Origin: a virus | IMG/VR virus record: IMGVR_UViG_3300002053_000019 | Span: 18,958 to 82,957 of that record | Reading direction: 5' to 3' (one strand) | Length of the DNA stretch: 64,000 nt | Shown: one piece after another, positions 9,524 through 17,572 of the stretch | How the letters are laid out: every line of letters starts with the position of its first letter | How positions within the stretch are numbered: position 1 is the stretch's first letter | Made by a program: the position numbers and the translations under genes | The notes under the pieces: generated by a model | Told to the model about the DNA's origin: nothing | Databases searched by the model: none | What the model saw: only the letters and a program-made list of their open reading frames with translations

Positions 9524-9841
9524 ATGCCAAAAAGCAGATTAGAAATGGTAATGGCTGATGAAGCTACTAAAGTAGATGACTCAGCTAAACTACGGCAGCA
9601 AGCCGATGAATTTTATGCCTTGAAAGTCACGCTCGATAGTCGTGGCTGGAAAGAGATTATTGGTAAGTATCTAGCAAACCGCCTAGATCTTAACAGATTT
9701 CTCCAAACTAAAACAACTCAAGAAAGGCACGAAATGTATGGTGCTCTTAACGAGGTGCAAGAATTTATAAGTTTCTTAGAACAGAAACTCAAAGATGGAG
9801 AAAAGGCAGTTATGGTACTTAACCGAAGGGAGGAAAAATGA
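9524..9841 (+). CDS. small helical head-assembly protein
   Basis: The 105-residue helical protein lies between portal and scaffold. Its reading frame ends with ATGA overlapping the scaffold start. It contains LRQQADEFYALKVTLDSRGW and a coiled-coil-like QEFISFLEQKLKDGEKAV. Small proteins in this slot are common in podophages with this gene order, but the family was not recognised. Coupling to the scaffold gene suggests a role in prohead assembly. Confidence 0.65.
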   Translation: MPKSRLEMVMADEATKVDDSAKLRQQADEFYALKVTLDSRGWKEIIGKYLANRLDLNRFLQTKTTQERHEMYGALNEVQEFISFLEQKLKDGEKAVMVLNRREEK

Positions 9842-10938
9842 GTAAAACAATGGACGACTTACAAAGTCAAGTTAACGACATGCAGATGGGTCTAACTTCG
9901 GACGACGATCTGCAAGCCCTGTTCGATGGTCTACCAGAAGTGGGAACGACTGAACCCGTACAGGCTGCTTCGGCGGGAGATAATCCGCCAACACCTCCGG
10001 CCCCTGAGCCAACCCCTGCTCCTGCGCCAGCTCCGGCCCCACAGCCGACGCCTGCGCCGAAGCCAGAACCTACTCCGGCACCAACGCCGGATCCGACCCA
10101 GGGAAAACCGCCCGTTTCTGATGTGCCTGACAAATTCAGAGACGTGGATGTGCAAGCTTCATTGAATAAAGCCGTAAAATCGTATGAGGAATTAGAAGCT
10201 CGGCACGCAGCTCAAGAAAAAGAGCTAGCAAATTTGAGGAAACTAGTTGGTCAATTGACTACTGGTACTACTCCTCAGCCGACTCCTAGCGTACCTACAC
10301 AGGTTCCGGTAGCGACACCGACAGTAGTGGACGAGGAAATTCCCGATTCGGATTACTTCGAAAAACCCAATGAAGCTGTAGGCAAAAAGGTCCTTCAGGA
10401 TCTTAATAAATATGCTCCTGAATTGATCGCTAAGAAGATCATGGAGTATCACGATTGGAATACCCGCCAGATGATACTTCGAGATTTTCGAAGGGAACAT
10501 CCAGATTTCGATAATTATGTTCAGGATATTCTACAAATCGCTCAGGCTCGGCCTGATATAGATAGATTACCTCCTGATCAATCATTGCCTATGTTATATG
10601 ATTTAGCTAAAGAAAGAGCTAGATTAAAACTTGAGACAATGAAGAGAGATCTAGGTATTCCTGAGATAACGCCTGCGCCTCAACCTGCACCAGCCCCCGC
10701 ACCTTCAACAGAAGAGATAGCGAAGATGGTTCAGGCTAGGTTGATCGAAGAAATCAATCGACGAAGACGCGCTTCAGGCATCACTGGAGCAGAAGGAACG
10801 CCCCCTGTGAATCCACAGGATAGAGCAACTCCGGCTCCGAAACCACAAGAGAAAACCTACGGTGAAGAGGTTTTCGATAGAATGATGGCTACTAAACCAA
10901 AGCATCCTGATGATATATTGGGAACTGCGAGGTTATAA
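9838..10938 (+). CDS. predicted capsid scaffolding protein
   Basis: This is a 366-residue acidic protein placed directly before the major capsid gene, as scaffolds usually are. Residues about 45-95 are a Pro/Ala tract (repeated PAPAPQPTPAP-type units). They are followed by a coiled coil (KSYEELEARHAAQEKELANL), a second PT-rich linker, a helical domain containing REHPDFDNYVQDILQIAQ, and a charged, disordered C-terminus. The composition and predicted helices fit a scaffold that is removed during maturation. The family assignment rests on position and composition. Confidence 0.75.
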   Translation: MSKTMDDLQSQVNDMQMGLTSDDDLQALFDGLPEVGTTEPVQAASAGDNPPTPPAPEPTPAPAPAPAPQPTPAPKPEPTPAPTPDPTQGKPPVSDVPDKFRDVDVQASLNKAVKSYEELEARHAAQEKELANLRKLVGQLTTGTTPQPTPSVPTQVPVATPTVVDEEIPDSDYFEKPNEAVGKKVLQDLNKYAPELIAKKIMEYHDWNTRQMILRDFRREHPDFDNYVQDILQIAQARPDIDRLPPDQSLPMLYDLAKERARLKLETMKRDLGIPEITPAPQPAPAPAPSTEEIAKMVQARLIEEINRRRRASGITGAEGTPPVNPQDRATPAPKPQEKTYGEEVFDRMMATKPKHPDDILGTARL

Positions 10939-10982
10939 GCTATCACTTGCACATTTTATAAAGAGGAGGTGCTTCATAGACT

Positions 10983-12170
10983 ATGGCAGTGACCGTTATT
11001 TCTGGTGCAACCGGAAGTTTAGGAACTAATGCTATTTTAGCAGCTCAGAAAGTTGTTGACATTAGCGATAAGATCTACTTACTGGAACCCAACGCGGCTC
11101 CTTTATATGTTCTTGTTTCTAAGTTAGGGAAAGACGTTACTATCAATCCAGCTTTTAGTTGGTTGGAAGACGAGCTTCAGCCCTCTTGGACAACTCTTGC
11201 AGTTTCAGCAGCAGCAGGCGATGGCACTCTGACGGCGTCTAACGGATACGTTAATAAATTTGATCTGTTGAAAGTCCCTTCTACGGGCGAGGTTATGCTT
11301 GCTCATACAGTGTCTTCGACAGCAGTTCAGGTTTATCGTGCGTACGGTACGACAATCGCAGCGTGCGCTGATGCTGGTGTTGATATCCTAATTCTTGGTC
11401 CAGCTTTTGCAGAAGGTTCTCTTGGAACAGACCTTGCAACCGTAACAACCCAGACAAATGAGGTATGGAATTATACTCAGTTGTTTAGAAAGTCCTGCGA
11501 AGTAACTCGTACATTGGCTAATACCGAGCTCTATGGTGGGCCCGAAAGGAACAACCAGAGGAGAAAGAAAGGTATCGAGCTTATGCGAGATTTCGAAAGG
11601 ATGTTCTTGTTCGGCGAAGGACTCCAAGATACTGGTGCTGGTAAAGACACTAACCTAACCCATGCGCGTAGGACAATGAGAGGAGTAGATTCTTTTATTG
11701 CTTCTAATGCGACTGCGGCAGGCGGAGTTCTTACCGAATCAGAATTTGAGGCTTTCTTGCGAACCGTATTTCGGTACGGCGGATCATCCAGGTATTTGTT
11801 CTGCGCTCCCCTGATCCTTTCAGTGATCAGCCAGTGGGCACAGGGTAAACTCCAGATGTTCCCTAAGGACAAGAGTTATGGTGTTGCTATTACTCAGTAT
11901 CTGTCTCCTCAGGGCTCAGTGAATTTGATTCGTGAGTTCATGTTGGAGAATGCTGGTGGAGTTTCTAGTGTTTCCTACTATGGCGGATATGCCTTTGCAC
12001 TCGCTCTAGAAGAGATCAGGTATCGTTACCTGCAGAACAGAGATGTTCAGCTTGAAACTGATATCCAGGCTCCTGGGGACGATTCGTTCAAAGATCAGTA
12101 TATCTGCGAAGTTAGTATGGAATTTCGTCAGCAGAGAATGCACGGAAAACTTACTGGCGTGACTGGTTAA
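10983..12170 (+). CDS. major capsid protein, SU10-like
   Basis: This 395-residue HK97-fold capsid subunit resembles the SU10-like major capsid family. Diagnostic stretches are NPAFSWLEDELQPSW (about 51-65) and NYTQLFRKSCEVTRTL (about 161-176), followed by an E-loop/spine region with ERMFLFGE. AGGAGGTG sits just before the start, which suits a highly expressed gene. No N-terminal prodomain or protease site was evident. The scaffold precedes it and a hairpin lies about 50 bases after its stop. Confidence 0.9.
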   Translation: MAVTVISGATGSLGTNAILAAQKVVDISDKIYLLEPNAAPLYVLVSKLGKDVTINPAFSWLEDELQPSWTTLAVSAAAGDGTLTASNGYVNKFDLLKVPSTGEVMLAHTVSSTAVQVYRAYGTTIAACADAGVDILILGPAFAEGSLGTDLATVTTQTNEVWNYTQLFRKSCEVTRTLANTELYGGPERNNQRRKKGIELMRDFERMFLFGEGLQDTGAGKDTNLTHARRTMRGVDSFIASNATAAGGVLTESEFEAFLRTVFRYGGSSRYLFCAPLILSVISQWAQGKLQMFPKDKSYGVAITQYLSPQGSVNLIREFMLENAGGVSSVSYYGGYAFALALEEIRYRYLQNRDVQLETDIQAPGDDSFKDQYICEVSMEFRQQRMHGKLTGVTG

Positions 12171-12219
12171 TTCTAGTTATTCCAAGTTTTCTTTAGCATA
12201 GATACTATAGATTTATTGC

Positions 12220-12246
12220 TCCATTAGCGAAAGGGCGTCTAATGGA
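12220..12246 (+). other. hairpin downstream of the capsid gene
   Basis: TCCATTAG (12220-12227) and CTAATGGA (12239-12246) form a perfect eight-pair stem with an 11-base loop, in the gap after the major capsid gene. No T-run follows, so it is not a standard terminator. It could protect the 3' end of the capsid mRNA or slow readthrough into the next gene. Confidence 0.4.
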
Positions 12247-12270
12247 TGAATATAGATGGAGGTGGAGCTG

Positions 12271-12687
12271 ATGTCAAAACCCACGGAAGTTCATGACCCT
12301 TTACTTATTTATATTGCTGCTGCATTAGACATTGCTGGTAGCATAAGAATTGAAGTACCTAGGAAAACTGGAGAAGACAAAGGAGCATCCCTTTTAGTAT
12401 GGATTCAATCAAAGAAATTCAAATTGATGGAATTATTACAAAGGAGAGGAGCTTTTGTTACTCCTGTATCTGATGGACAATTTAGAGGAAAATGGAAGGA
12501 TAAGAAAGCAGCAAGACTGCTTAGGCAATTATTGCCTTATCTCCATTTAAGAAGAGAACAAGCAAAGATTGGGGTAGAGTTCATGGATGAAAGAGAACTG
12601 AACCCGACCGAACATACCGATGCGATATACCGTCTCAGGCTTAAGCTACAAAAGAAAGCGGATGAAGAGGACGGAAAGGAGAGATAA
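12271..12687 (+). CDS. LAGLIDADG-like protein lacking the catalytic acid
   Basis: The 138-residue protein starts at 12271, three bases after GGAGGTGGAG. Residues 14-24 (YIAAALDIAGS) align with the LAGLIDADG helix of homing endonucleases, often YLAGLIDADGS. The acid at position 8 of that motif, which binds the catalytic metal, is Ala22 here. The rest keeps the fold's pattern: a beta strand SIRIEV, WIQSKKFKLMELLQRRG, GKWKDKKAARLLRQLLPYL and RREQAKIGVEF. It is therefore probably a single-motif, DNA-binding but non-cutting relative, domesticated by the phage. The homology is inferred by eye. Confidence 0.6.
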   Translation: MSKPTEVHDPLLIYIAAALDIAGSIRIEVPRKTGEDKGASLLVWIQSKKFKLMELLQRRGAFVTPVSDGQFRGKWKDKKAARLLRQLLPYLHLRREQAKIGVEFMDERELNPTEHTDAIYRLRLKLQKKADEEDGKER

Positions 12688-12689
12688 AT

Positions 12690-13211
12690 ATGGCTATATT
12701 TGCAAGTAGAATGAGAAGTCTAGTAGTGATTTTAGTTCCAACTGAAACTGTCCTAGACGAGCTTAGACGACCCATGACTATTAAAGGTAAGAAAGCTACC
12801 TTTGCTAATGGTCGATATAAAACTGATGACCCGAAAGAAATTGAGATGTTAAGAAATCATGCACAGTTTAATATTGAATTTTTTGAGGTCACAGATGAAG
12901 CAAAAAGGATTAAAGAATTCCATGAAACTAAAGTTATTCATGGTGCATTAGGTGCTGGCCCAAAAGTGGAGGGAGATATAGCTCCTCCAGCGATTCCGAG
13001 TTTAAAAGAAGAAATTTTGGCAGCAGTTGATGTTAAAATAACCAACGTAATGGGACAGATTTTGTCAGCCATTGAAGGGATGCCAAAGCCCGCAGCTGAT
13101 GAGCCTGTAAAACCCAAGAAAATATTTACGTGCCCTATCTGCAAAGAGCCTTTCCCAAGTGGTATTGCAGTTGGGAAGCACAAGAAAGAGGCACATCCTG
13201 AGGTGAGTTAA
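12690..13211 (+). CDS. head-associated protein with C-terminal C2H2 zinc finger
   Basis: This is a 173-residue protein. Residues 1-75 form a domain with 'FANGRYKTDDPKEIEMLRNH', a pattern found in small proteins next to capsid genes that read as head-completion or decoration proteins. A helical linker follows (SLKEEILAAVDVKITNVMGQ). The last 28 residues are a zinc finger, FTCPICKEPFPSG...GKHKKEAH, with spacing C-x2-C-x12-H-x4-H. The finger may bind packaged DNA or a virion protein. Whether the protein is in the particle is inferred from context only. Confidence 0.65.
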   Translation: MAIFASRMRSLVVILVPTETVLDELRRPMTIKGKKATFANGRYKTDDPKEIEMLRNHAQFNIEFFEVTDEAKRIKEFHETKVIHGALGAGPKVEGDIAPPAIPSLKEEILAAVDVKITNVMGQILSAIEGMPKPAADEPVKPKKIFTCPICKEPFPSGIAVGKHKKEAHPEVS

Positions 13212-13214
13212 ACT

Positions 13215-13937
13215 TTGAATTTTAGTACTCTAAAAGAACGAGTTACGGAGTATCTTGAAGATCGTACAGATACTGATTTTCAGATTAAAGTTGGTAACTG
13301 GATTAATGATACTCGGAAGGACTTGGCCCTAGAGTATGAATTTGATTACCTGTATGTGGAGGCAACCTATTCCACGAGCGCGGGCTCGGCGGAGTACGCG
13401 TTGCCTTCTAGTTTTATAGGTCTAGAAGACGTATGGGTAGGGACCAAGAAATTAGAGAGATTATATCTTCCTGAGAGAGATGTGCTTTCTCCAACTGATG
13501 TTGATAGCCCTTCTGGAGAGACTTTCTTACTACCAATAGAACAGGGATTAAGTGGAGACAGCAACCAGTCGATTCCAGATTATTATATAATTAGAGGCTT
13601 TGCACTTGAGCTATGGCCCGTCCCTGATGCTGCATATACTCTGAAGATTAAGTATTATGCACAGCCTACAGATTTTACTTTAGATGCAGACTACGATCAT
13701 ATTTCAAATTTCCATTTTGATGCCGTGATTTGGGGAGCTGCATTGCGTGGAGCCATATACTTAGATGATAATGATAAGATTCAAAAATACGAAGGGTATT
13801 ATCAGAAGGCCATAGAGAAGATGATAATGAAAGAGAAAAAGAGAGTGGCTAAAGATCAGCGCCCAAGAATGAAGACTTTCAAAGATTTCTATCTGCCTAC
13901 ATTTAAACGTATGACGAAGATGATACCAATAGAATAA
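13215..13937 (+). CDS. head-to-tail adaptor protein
   Basis: The 240-residue protein starts at TTG, 14 bases after AGGTGAG and three bases after the previous stop. The helical N-terminus (LKERVTEYLEDRTDTDFQIK, WINDTRKDLALEYEFDYL) is followed by a beta domain (AEYALPSSFIGLEDVWV, ELWPVPDAAYTLKIKYY). It ends in a helical region with AVIWGAALRGAIYLDDNDKIQKYEGYYQKAI. This layout is typical of podovirus head-tail adaptors of the P22 gp4/T7 gp11 type, which dock under the portal. The basic C-terminus (KEKKRVAKDQRPR) could contact DNA. Confidence 0.75.
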   Translation: MNFSTLKERVTEYLEDRTDTDFQIKVGNWINDTRKDLALEYEFDYLYVEATYSTSAGSAEYALPSSFIGLEDVWVGTKKLERLYLPERDVLSPTDVDSPSGETFLLPIEQGLSGDSNQSIPDYYIIRGFALELWPVPDAAYTLKIKYYAQPTDFTLDADYDHISNFHFDAVIWGAALRGAIYLDDNDKIQKYEGYYQKAIEKMIMKEKKRVAKDQRPRMKTFKDFYLPTFKRMTKMIPIE

Positions 13938-13947
13938 GGGATCTGTA

Positions 13948-15072
13948 ATGGGATTTAAAGAAGATTTTGAAAACCTTAAACAGGAAATTTCAGGATTACA
14001 AGAAAAAGTAGAGAAATTTCGTAAGCTATCTTATACATATGCTAACATGGATAGCATACAAGAATTATATAATAAGATATTAGTCGCTCCGATAATAACT
14101 GATTTCTCTTACGCTAAACATTCGTCTATTCATGGTAGTGGTGGGATTGACCCATTAGATCATGGTACTTTAGATGGGTTAACTGATGATGATCATCCAC
14201 AATACTCATTAGTGGATGCAACTAGAGCCTTCACTGGAGCCTTAACTGGTACTAGCGGTTATTTCGCTACATCAGTTAGTGCTGATGCTTTTGATGGCGG
14301 AGTAATGGCTACGCGTGTGAATAGTGGATCAGATACGGCGCGTAGACCTAGATTCAACTTTATAGAAGGGGATTATATCTCCATTGTAGCTACAGACAAT
14401 CCTGCTGGTGATGAGACTAATATAACTATTGGAGCAGATGCTCAAGGTTTTGATCCCACAAGCTATGCAGAATTTTATGATGATTTCATGTCCATTAATG
14501 GTGTTGCATCCCCAGTTATCTCTGATAAACCTTGGATTTTTATAGGAGTATATGGATGGTCTGAAGACAATAATGGGGTTATACTTATTCGATCAGATGC
14601 AACAAATAGAGGACATTTTAGTCAATCTGATGGTAGTGGTACTTTCGCAAAAACTTGGATATATTCTCTTAATCCAACTTTTATTTCTCGCATTGCTCAA
14701 CTTGGAGCTAGTGCGAGCACTCGAAGACTAGGACTCGTTGATGCTACTCTAAATACGGCGGCTGAACCAGATAATGGGATTTATTTCAGATTTACAGTAG
14801 ATGGGAATTACATAGCTGTTTGCAGATCAGGTGGATCTGAAGATACTATTGATACAAACGTAGCCGCTGCTGACGGAACTTTCAATATATTGAAATTCGT
14901 TGTATCTGGAGATGGAACATCGGTTGAATTTTTCGTAGATGGAGTTTCCAAAGGAAGCATAACTAATTACATCCCAACAGTTATATTAGGAATTAGTTTT
15001 GGAAGTAATACCACAGGAACAGGTAGAGGAGTATATATAGATTTTGTTCATGTTAGACAGGATAGATCATGA
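13948..15072 (+). CDS. tail fibre-like protein with lectin-like C-terminus
   Basis: This is a 374-residue protein. Residues 5-30 form a coiled coil (FENLKQEISGLQEKVEKF). At about 68-95 there is the common fibre motif DHGTLDGLTDDDHPQYSLVD. The remainder, about 180-374, looks like a concanavalin A-like beta-sandwich (FYDDFMS, IYFRFTVDGNYIAV, GVYIDFVHVR). Its gene is the first of a run of receptor-binding candidates. The stop overlaps the start of the next small gene by ATGA. Confidence 0.7.
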   Translation: MGFKEDFENLKQEISGLQEKVEKFRKLSYTYANMDSIQELYNKILVAPIITDFSYAKHSSIHGSGGIDPLDHGTLDGLTDDDHPQYSLVDATRAFTGALTGTSGYFATSVSADAFDGGVMATRVNSGSDTARRPRFNFIEGDYISIVATDNPAGDETNITIGADAQGFDPTSYAEFYDDFMSINGVASPVISDKPWIFIGVYGWSEDNNGVILIRSDATNRGHFSQSDGSGTFAKTWIYSLNPTFISRIAQLGASASTRRLGLVDATLNTAAEPDNGIYFRFTVDGNYIAVCRSGGSEDTIDTNVAAADGTFNILKFVVSGDGTSVEFFVDGVSKGSITNYIPTVILGISFGSNTTGTGRGVYIDFVHVRQDRS

Positions 15073-15194
15073 CAATCATTCCAACAAAACTGTGTTTGCT
15101 ACGACGAGGAGAAATATGCACTAATTGTGGTGCCTGCGAGTCGTGGTGGAATGATACATGGTGTGATGTTTCGTATAAGGAGAAAAAGAAATAA
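15069..15194 (+). CDS. 41-residue cysteine-rich protein
   Basis: This small protein starts in ATGA overlap with the fibre gene and ends in TAATG overlap with the next. It is 41 residues long with five cysteines, including CTNCGAC at residues 17-23 and a later WC. The CxxCxxC spacing could bind a metal ion or form disulfides. The very tight coupling on both sides argues that it is translated. No family or function is recognised. Confidence 0.55.
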   Translation: MTIIPTKLCLLRRGEICTNCGACESWWNDTWCDVSYKEKKK

Positions 15195-15910
15195 TGGCAT
15201 GGTTAGCATACTGGCCAACAGAAAGCGTAGAAGTAAGTGGTAGTACAACCCAAATAAGAGCTAATTGGGCCGCGATGCAAGCATGGTGGGAAGTGGAACA
15301 TGTTAGTATAGCCAGTGCTTCTTCAGGAGCAGGGCAACATTTAGCTGGGACTGTTGGATTTGTAATTTGGGGAGACTTCTCTGCCCTTCCAAGTACCGCT
15401 GCAACGGGAGCCCTCGCTTATACTGATATTGGATTCTTTATATACACCCCCAACGATGCATGGGACTCGATAACAGAGACTTATTGGTCCAGAATTAGAC
15501 AAAGTAATTTAGATTATCTTAATACATCTTATAATGATTTAGTAATACCAGCAAGTACTTGGACTAAAATGGCGATGAGTGCAACTAGCTCTCATCTTAT
15601 ATATGATTCAATGTCCGAGTATTCAACAGCGGCCAATAGGTGGACAGCGAAAGAAGAAGGATTTTATATGGTTATAGGAAATATCGTATTTCCTGATGCG
15701 GAGACTAATTATCAAAAGGCCGCAGCTATTTCACAAAATGGTGCTGCAGTTGCGGTTGGAAGAAAATATGGATCTCCAGTAAAGTCGGTACTAGTAAAAG
15801 ATGTCCTGTATATTGATACTGGAGATTATTTAGAATTATATGGATGGCATAATCATACAGCAGCAGTAACTGCTGATGCCGCTACATTAATGATACAAAG
15901 GGTGAGCTAA
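15194..15910 (+). CDS. fibre-like protein, paralogue 1, C1q-like C-terminus
   Basis: This is a 238-residue protein. Residues 1-50 share a pattern with the next two proteins: RANWAAMQAWWEVEHVSI...SGAGQHLAG. The C-terminal part (RWTAKEEGFYMVIGNIVF through DYLELYGWHNHTAAV) looks like a C1q/TNF-like jelly roll, a frequent trimeric tip of phage fibres. The likely role is a receptor-binding or accessory fibre attached through its shared N-terminus. That is inferred from fold pattern and context. Confidence 0.65.
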   Translation: MAWLAYWPTESVEVSGSTTQIRANWAAMQAWWEVEHVSIASASSGAGQHLAGTVGFVIWGDFSALPSTAATGALAYTDIGFFIYTPNDAWDSITETYWSRIRQSNLDYLNTSYNDLVIPASTWTKMAMSATSSHLIYDSMSEYSTAANRWTAKEEGFYMVIGNIVFPDAETNYQKAAAISQNGAAVAVGRKYGSPVKSVLVKDVLYIDTGDYLELYGWHNHTAAVTADAATLMIQRVS

Positions 15911-17565
15911 TGGCGTACGCAGAATGGAATACCTCCGTTCCTACAACTGGGACTAAAATAGTTAATATACCTAGTGTTCATTCGAAAAACTGGTACGCTT
16001 TCCAATATACTTTAGAAGAGGAACACTATGGATTTAGTAGTCCACTTTCTGGAAGACATATGCTTGGAAGGACTACTATGGTTAGTGCCGCTCCTTCGGC
16101 AACCATTTTAGGAATAGCTGCCCCATTTACAGGAGCAATGGGTTGGGATACTGATTCTGGACAGGGTTGGCTCTATGATGGGGATGCCTGGGTTGTCTGG
16201 TCAGAATTGCCAAATAGTAGAGTATTTGCATATATAGGAACAAATCAAACAATACCTGAAACTTTAGATAATTGTGATTCTATAACAGGCTGGCAAACCA
16301 CTAATACATGCGCGTGCACTATCTCTTCAGATACTTCTCAAAAATGGGAGGGATCTGCATCTATAAAAGTAATACTTGCACCAGCAGAAACAAGTGAGTT
16401 TATGGCCTTCGAAACATATACTACTTGTGCAGTAGCGGGTCAGGCATATCCAACATGGTTTGCTCAACAGTTTGAGACCCCTGAAGCTGCCGAAGTGAAC
16501 TTTAATAAAGCTTCAATATATATAGCACGCAATACCTTTACGGAAATTCCTATGGCATTTTATTATATTTATACTGATAATGGCGCCACAGGTGGGGATG
16601 CCGGACCTGAAACCATGATAGCTTCCGGTACTAAAACTATGTCTTGGTCCTCCTCATATACATATGAATGGAAGGAATGCACTTTTACTACAGTTTCTAC
16701 TGGATCAAGTGGTACTAAATATTGGTTAGTAATAAATGACCCGAATCTCGTACTGGAAGAGCATTATATAGCAATAGATGGAGATGAAGGATATACAGAT
16801 GGTATATATAAGTTGGGGACTACATTTGCAAACATGGCCACTGCGGCAGCAGATATGGCGTTTAGAATAGAGGCCTCTACTGGTAGAGATGATTTTTATG
16901 TCTATAAAGATTTAGTTCCTTATAAAGATTTTACAGGACTAGGTAATTATAATTCCTATGTAAAATCGGATACTAATACTGGTTCCTCAGTAATAGCACA
17001 TGCTTTTGGGAAATACTCAATAGATGAAAATACTCGTAGCTTAACAATAACTCAAACTGCTAATTGGGAAGAATTTCGATCAACTATTGGAGAGATCCCT
17101 TATTACTCTATAGCTCATATAGGATATCATATTACTGCCACTAATTCTGGGAATATATGGTTCGACTTTATTACTGTTGGGGATTTCAGTGGTAGCAAAG
17201 CTACAGTTGAATTTGATACGGAGAGTTTAGATTCTTTGGGAGAATGGGACGCCTCAACATATACTTTTACCGCATGTGCAGATGGATACTATGAGTTATT
17301 GTCCTCCTTAACCCTAAGTGGATATGGCGGAACTGAAGTATCAACTTACTTTGTGGTATCTAATATTGGGAGCGAGCCAGTTACAGCTGGAAAAAGCGAA
17401 ATGATAGCGTTATCTGATGATTCTTTTACAATAACATCGAACACTATAGCGAAAGTAGTAAGTGGTGGAACAGTTAATTTACAAATAGCTCAAGATTGTC
17501 CAATAATCTTTACGATACTTAGTGGAGAGGACAAATCATTTTTGAAAATTCATAAACTTTCTTAG
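15910..17565 (+). CDS. fibre-like protein, paralogue 2
   Basis: The 551-residue protein is coupled to the previous gene (TAATG). Its N-terminus repeats the shared module: SVHSKNWYAFQYTLEEEHYG...LSGRHMLG (about 23-53). A linker with GAMGWDTDSGQGWLYDGDAW follows, as often seen in fibre hinge regions. The middle (about 115-310) is a beta-sandwich, perhaps carbohydrate-binding. The last 120 residues (EWDASTYTFTACADGYYELL) look like a C1q/TNF-type tip. It is probably a virion receptor-binding protein. Confidence 0.65.
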   Translation: MAYAEWNTSVPTTGTKIVNIPSVHSKNWYAFQYTLEEEHYGFSSPLSGRHMLGRTTMVSAAPSATILGIAAPFTGAMGWDTDSGQGWLYDGDAWVVWSELPNSRVFAYIGTNQTIPETLDNCDSITGWQTTNTCACTISSDTSQKWEGSASIKVILAPAETSEFMAFETYTTCAVAGQAYPTWFAQQFETPEAAEVNFNKASIYIARNTFTEIPMAFYYIYTDNGATGGDAGPETMIASGTKTMSWSSSYTYEWKECTFTTVSTGSSGTKYWLVINDPNLVLEEHYIAIDGDEGYTDGIYKLGTTFANMATAAADMAFRIEASTGRDDFYVYKDLVPYKDFTGLGNYNSYVKSDTNTGSSVIAHAFGKYSIDENTRSLTITQTANWEEFRSTIGEIPYYSIAHIGYHITATNSGNIWFDFITVGDFSGSKATVEFDTESLDSLGEWDASTYTFTACADGYYELLSSLTLSGYGGTEVSTYFVVSNIGSEPVTAGKSEMIALSDDSFTITSNTIAKVVSGGTVNLQIAQDCPIIFTILSGEDKSFLKIHKLS

Positions 17566-17572
17566 GAGATAT

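Noticed and set aside
10000-10100. Repetitive DNA tract suggesting a tandem repeat array
   Set aside because: It codes for an irregular PAP/PTP linker in the scaffold protein and has no constant repeat unit or spacers, so it is neither a CRISPR array nor a satellite.
9867-10165. Several overlapping frames in the Pro/Ala tract of the scaffold gene
   Set aside because: They are Gly/Ala- or Arg/Leu-rich repeats created by the GC-rich proline codons read in other frames.
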